Source: Acidiferrobacteraceae bacterium | GTDB lineage: Bacteria > Pseudomonadota > Gammaproteobacteria > Arenicellales > UBA868 | Direction of reading: 5' to 3' | Length of the DNA stretch: 54,774 bases | NCBI GenBank assembly: GCA_018698075.1 | Contig: JABINT010000012.1 | Location: 1-54,774, forward strand | Part shown: positions 52,183 through 54,774 of the stretch, piece after piece | Numbering within the stretch: the stretch's first letter is position 1 | How the letters are laid out: each line of letters starts with the position of its first letter | Translations under genes and position numbers: made by a program | The notes under the pieces: model-generated | Database searches by the model: none | Told to the model about the DNA's origin: nothing | What the model saw: only the letters and a program-made list of their open reading frames with translations

Positions 52183-54519
52183 CTATGCTCTGACGCGTTC
52201 TTTTTTCGGATCGTAAAAGGGGAAGGGGACGACAACGGCTGGAATGCGTTTCTGATGCCCGTCAAGCTTGCCCACTTCAACCTTGGTGCCTATCTCAGCA
52301 TGCTGAGAATCGATACGACAAAGCGCGATGTTCTTGCGCAAAATGGGTGAGCGTGCTGCGCTTGTGACAACGCCAATCTGGGCTCGGCCTGCACGGACGC
52401 AGTCACCATGAGCTGCCGGCTCATTGCCTGCAAGCTCTAAGCCCACCAGTTGGCGTTGCGGATTGGCCTTGCGCTGAACCAGGGCCTCGCGCCCAATGAA
52501 GTCATCCTCCTTGGATTTCAAAGGTACGGTAAACCCAATGCCCGCCTCAAAGGGATCGGTCTGATCGCAAAATTCATAACCTGCGAAGATTAATCCAGCC
52601 TCTATGCGCAAAATGTCGAGCGCCTCCAGGCCAAGCGGTGTCAAGCCGTAGGGTAGGCCTGCCTCCCATACGGCATCCCACACGGCGCAGGCATCATCGG
52701 GGTGACAGAATATCTCGAAACCCAACTCGCCGGTATAGCCGGTGCGCGACACCATGACCGGGAGGCCGTGCATATCGCTAAGTCGGCCTATGGTAAAGCG
52801 AAACCAGCCGAGTTCCTCTACTGTGGGTTGTGCCGGCGGTGTCCAGATGATCTGCTTAAGAATATCCCGACTATTGGGGCCTTGAACAGCGACGTTATGT
52901 AACTGATCTGTGGATGATTTAACCAGCACTTTCAAGCCAAGTTTCTGTGCCTGTTCACGCAGCCACAAACCGCTGTAGTCATCGCCGCCGATCCAGCGGA
53001 AGTTGTCAGGGCCTAATCGCAAAGCGGTGCCGTCATCAATCATGCCGCCGTGGGGGTAGCACATGGCGGTGTATGCCACCTGCCCGATAGCCATGCGCCG
53101 CACGTTGCGGGTCAGCACTGTCTGCATCAGTGTCTCCGCGTCGGGCCCAAGCACCTCGAACTTTCGAAGCGGGGAGAGATCCATGACCACGGCTTTTTCC
53201 CGGCAGGCCCAGTACTCATCGATCGCGCCGGCGTTATTAAATATAGTGGGGAGCCAAAACCCCCGGTACTCAGTGAAATTGCGGGTGAGTTGGGCTGTGC
53301 GAGGGTGAAAACCGGTCTCGCGCGTCAGTTGGGTTTCGGCGTCTGCTGTCATTCTGTATGCAATGGCCCGTGAAAAGGCCTTCTCCGGAGTATAGATGCG
53401 GACGTGAATGTCGGTTGGGTTCCAGCCGTTGGCAGCACTGGTATCGTCCGGGCAGGCTGTCGATGCGCAGACGAGATCTGTCATGGCCCTAAGCAGGACA
53501 TAGTCGCCAGGCCGTGACCAGGGCTCGTCTAAGAAAAGTACGTTGTGCTCGTCGATACCGGTGTTGTAGAAAAAGTTGACTGCCTCCCAGCCGCGGCGTG
53601 GCCTGACGCCGAAGGGCGCCATAGTCTGGTTAAGGTTGTCCGAGCAGTTCGGGTGGCCAAAGTAGCCTTGGTCCTCATAGTATTTGGCGGCACAGGCGAG
53701 CCCAAAGGTATCGTGGCGCCCACAAGTATCTTGAACGACTTCGACCAGCGGCTGCATATCGCGATCGAAGTACTTGGCATAAAGGCCCGGGCCCGGGTAC
53801 CCGGCACCCACCAGGGTGCGGGTGGTGGTCATGTCGATATGGCGTTCTTGACCTCGATCGAGCGCTGCGCGGGAAAAGGCTAAAAAGTCAGAACACTCAC
53901 GCCCTGCCACATCGATGATCTGGATATATTCTCCAGCATGCACGGTGTACTGACTGGCCGTGCAGCGATCGATTCGCAGCTCCAAACGCGGCTCGGCCAG
54001 TGGCTCTGGCAATGGAGGTTCGCGCAGATCCCGTTGACGGCTGCGCTGGACTTGAACCACCAACGAGGTGGGAGGCGTTTGCTCATCTACGGCCATCGAC
54101 TTGCCGGGGGCGCAAACGATACAGAGCAGGTCTTTGCCCGCGGTGTAGTTCACCGCTGCGCCAGGAGGTGTTTCGGTACCGAAAAGAGGCAAGGCCTTTG
54201 CCTGGGACGGATTAATGTTACGTCGCTTTAATCCTTCAAGAAGTTGTTGAGAGCTGTCGTTCTGCACAGATATGGTTTGCTGAAAGCCTGATGCCGAAAG
54301 CGGTTCATCGTCCGATAATCCGGCGCAATCAGGTTCACCGTTTTTGTCAAAAGCGATGAGCTCGCCGGGTTGAGATCCTTCTGGGTCGATAATGGTGATT
54401 GAATCATCGTAAAAAAGCTCAAAAACGATCGAGCCGCCCCCGCGGACGGTATAGCGCTCGAGGTAGGGGTCTGCCTGCCATAGGCCGGGTTCAAGGATAT
54501 GAGCCGTAGTCGCTATCAA
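52183..54519 (-). CDS. DUF1989 (urea-carboxylase-associated) / aminomethyltransferase (GcvT) fusion protein
   Basis: A 778-residue protein with three parts. Residues about 1-165 resemble a UAAP-type beta domain. Residues about 175-390 form a DUF1989 domain, with VHAGEYIQIIDVAGRECSDFLAF, conserved Cys and His in VVQDTCGRHDTFGL and NFFYNTGIDEHN. Residues about 400-778 are a GcvT-like tetrahydrofolate-binding domain, with REKAVVMDLSPLRKFEVLGPDA, VSRTGYTGELGFEIFCHPDD, GLEALDILRIEAGL and DPFEAGIGFTV. GcvT-like domains move one-carbon units from N-methyl or aminomethyl donors to THF, so this is the candidate demethylase feeding FolD and Fhs. The start appears to be a TTG at 54519. Confidence 0.88.
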   Translation of the reverse strand: MIATTAHILEPGLWQADPYLERYTVRGGGSIVFELFYDDSITIIDPEGSQPGELIAFDKNGEPDCAGLSDDEPLSASGFQQTISVQNDSSQQLLEGLKRRNINPSQAKALPLFGTETPPGAAVNYTAGKDLLCIVCAPGKSMAVDEQTPPTSLVVQVQRSRQRDLREPPLPEPLAEPRLELRIDRCTASQYTVHAGEYIQIIDVAGRECSDFLAFSRAALDRGQERHIDMTTTRTLVGAGYPGPGLYAKYFDRDMQPLVEVVQDTCGRHDTFGLACAAKYYEDQGYFGHPNCSDNLNQTMAPFGVRPRRGWEAVNFFYNTGIDEHNVLFLDEPWSRPGDYVLLRAMTDLVCASTACPDDTSAANGWNPTDIHVRIYTPEKAFSRAIAYRMTADAETQLTRETGFHPRTAQLTRNFTEYRGFWLPTIFNNAGAIDEYWACREKAVVMDLSPLRKFEVLGPDAETLMQTVLTRNVRRMAIGQVAYTAMCYPHGGMIDDGTALRLGPDNFRWIGGDDYSGLWLREQAQKLGLKVLVKSSTDQLHNVAVQGPNSRDILKQIIWTPPAQPTVEELGWFRFTIGRLSDMHGLPVMVSRTGYTGELGFEIFCHPDDACAVWDAVWEAGLPYGLTPLGLEALDILRIEAGLIFAGYEFCDQTDPFEAGIGFTVPLKSKEDDFIGREALVQRKANPQRQLVGLELAGNEPAAHGDCVRAGRAQIGVVTSAARSPILRKNIALCRIDSQHAEIGTKVEVGKLDGHQKRIPAVVVPFPFYDPKKERVRA

Positions 54520-54612
54520 AATATTAATCCAAACCGGAAAAAAGCGACGCTAGTAGCTAAGGCAAAAGCTGTTAAGCGCTGGCGGTCGCATTATGGGCAC
54601 TGAAGTGAAAAA

Positions 54613-54643
54613 AAACGGCCTGATGGTTTCCATCAGGCCGTTT
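54613..54643 (-). terminator. Terminator downstream of the partial membrane-protein gene
   Basis: A 13-bp stem AAACGGCCTGATG / CATCAGGCCGTTT with a short loop is followed on the minus strand by TTTTTTTTC. It lies 32 bases beyond the stop of the gene entering from the right edge and separates it from the DUF1989-GcvT gene. Confidence 0.93.
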
Positions 54644-54675
54644 CCAATCATCAAAGCTAGCTGAGTCTGATCGAC

Positions 54676-54774
54676 TTAGCCGTGCTTATTCTCAATCTCG
54701 TTTTCGTGGCGAATCGCGGAGATAATCGGGATAATGCATAGCGCTGCTGCGATTACTACCCAGATCCACACATT
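54676..54774 (-). CDS. C-terminus of a membrane protein cut by the window edge
   Basis: The last 32 codons of a minus-strand gene are visible, containing WIWVVIAAALCIIPIISAIR and ending EIENKHG. They form one transmembrane helix followed by a charged cytoplasmic tail. A strong terminator lies directly downstream, supporting a real gene end. The short charged tail would suit a small membrane protein or the last helix of a transporter; the family cannot be named from this fragment. Confidence 0.65.
   Translation of the reverse strand, partial: NVWIWVVIAAALCIIPIISAIRHENEIENKHG

Noticed and set aside
1-54774. CRISPR arrays, tRNA or rRNA genes, prophage or defence systems
   Set aside because: No regularly spaced repeats, cloverleaf-like sequences, rRNA segments or phage and defence genes were seen on either strand.

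Overview
The window looks like a chromosomal segment of a free-living, probably marine gammaproteobacterium. This is an inference, not a measurement. It rests on the dut-coaBC-rpmB-rpmG block, an OmpR/HAMP-kinase pair next to an HtrA protease, DapE, ubiquinone hydroxylase Coq7, a BtuBCDF vitamin B12 uptake locus with two cobalamin riboswitches, and many ABC importers for nitrogenous compounds. Most of the DNA is moderately GC-rich. The exception is about 47.8-51.8 kb, where a permease and a binding protein are conspicuously AT-rich.

Layout. 1-3.4 kb: dut (cut by the window edge), coaBC, rpmBG, infA and a glutathione-transferase-like protein. 3.5-7.1 kb: histidine kinase, response regulator and a periplasmic HtrA protease with two PDZ domains. 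7.3-16.5 kb: one long minus-strand run holding dapE, a complete polar amino acid ABC importer (two permeases, binding protein, ATPase) and a complete polyamine-type ABC importer. One of its permeases carries a tandem-duplicated periplasmic insert. Hairpin terminators follow both binding-protein genes. 16.8-24.6 kb: a GhrA-like reductase, an L,D-transpeptidase, a TPR lipoprotein-sized protein, a SEL1/SH3 protein, a TerC-family membrane protein, then glutaryl-CoA dehydrogenase and a CoA-transferase. 24.6-31.3 kb: the B12 regulon. A TonB whose spanning region is a long coiled coil sits behind one riboswitch on the minus strand; btuC and btuD follow on the plus strand, and a second riboswitch leads btuB, which meets btuF head-on. 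31.3-35.3 kb: coq7, an ABC-2 exporter pair, a HAD phosphatase and an unknown protein.

35.3-54.5 kb looks like a methylated-amine or N-methyl amino acid utilisation island. A GntR regulator diverges from a FAD amine oxidoreductase, a glutamine-synthetase-family ligase, a three-part glutamate-synthase-like complex (glutaminase, GXGXG and FMN subunits), an unrecognised 129-residue protein, folD and fhs. A ProXVW-type betaine importer and a DUF1989-aminomethyltransferase fusion lie on the opposite strand. The inferred flow is import, oxidation or transfer of N-methyl carbon to tetrahydrofolate, then FolD and Fhs oxidation to formate with ATP gain, with nitrogen captured through glutamate.

The most striking observation is inside that island. 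Two tandem copies of a proX-proV-proW operon are present, and they have decayed in a complementary way. The distal AT-rich copy keeps proX and proW but has a broken proV. The proximal copy keeps proV but has a broken proX and only the last codons of proW. One working importer therefore appears to be assembled from two half-dead operons.
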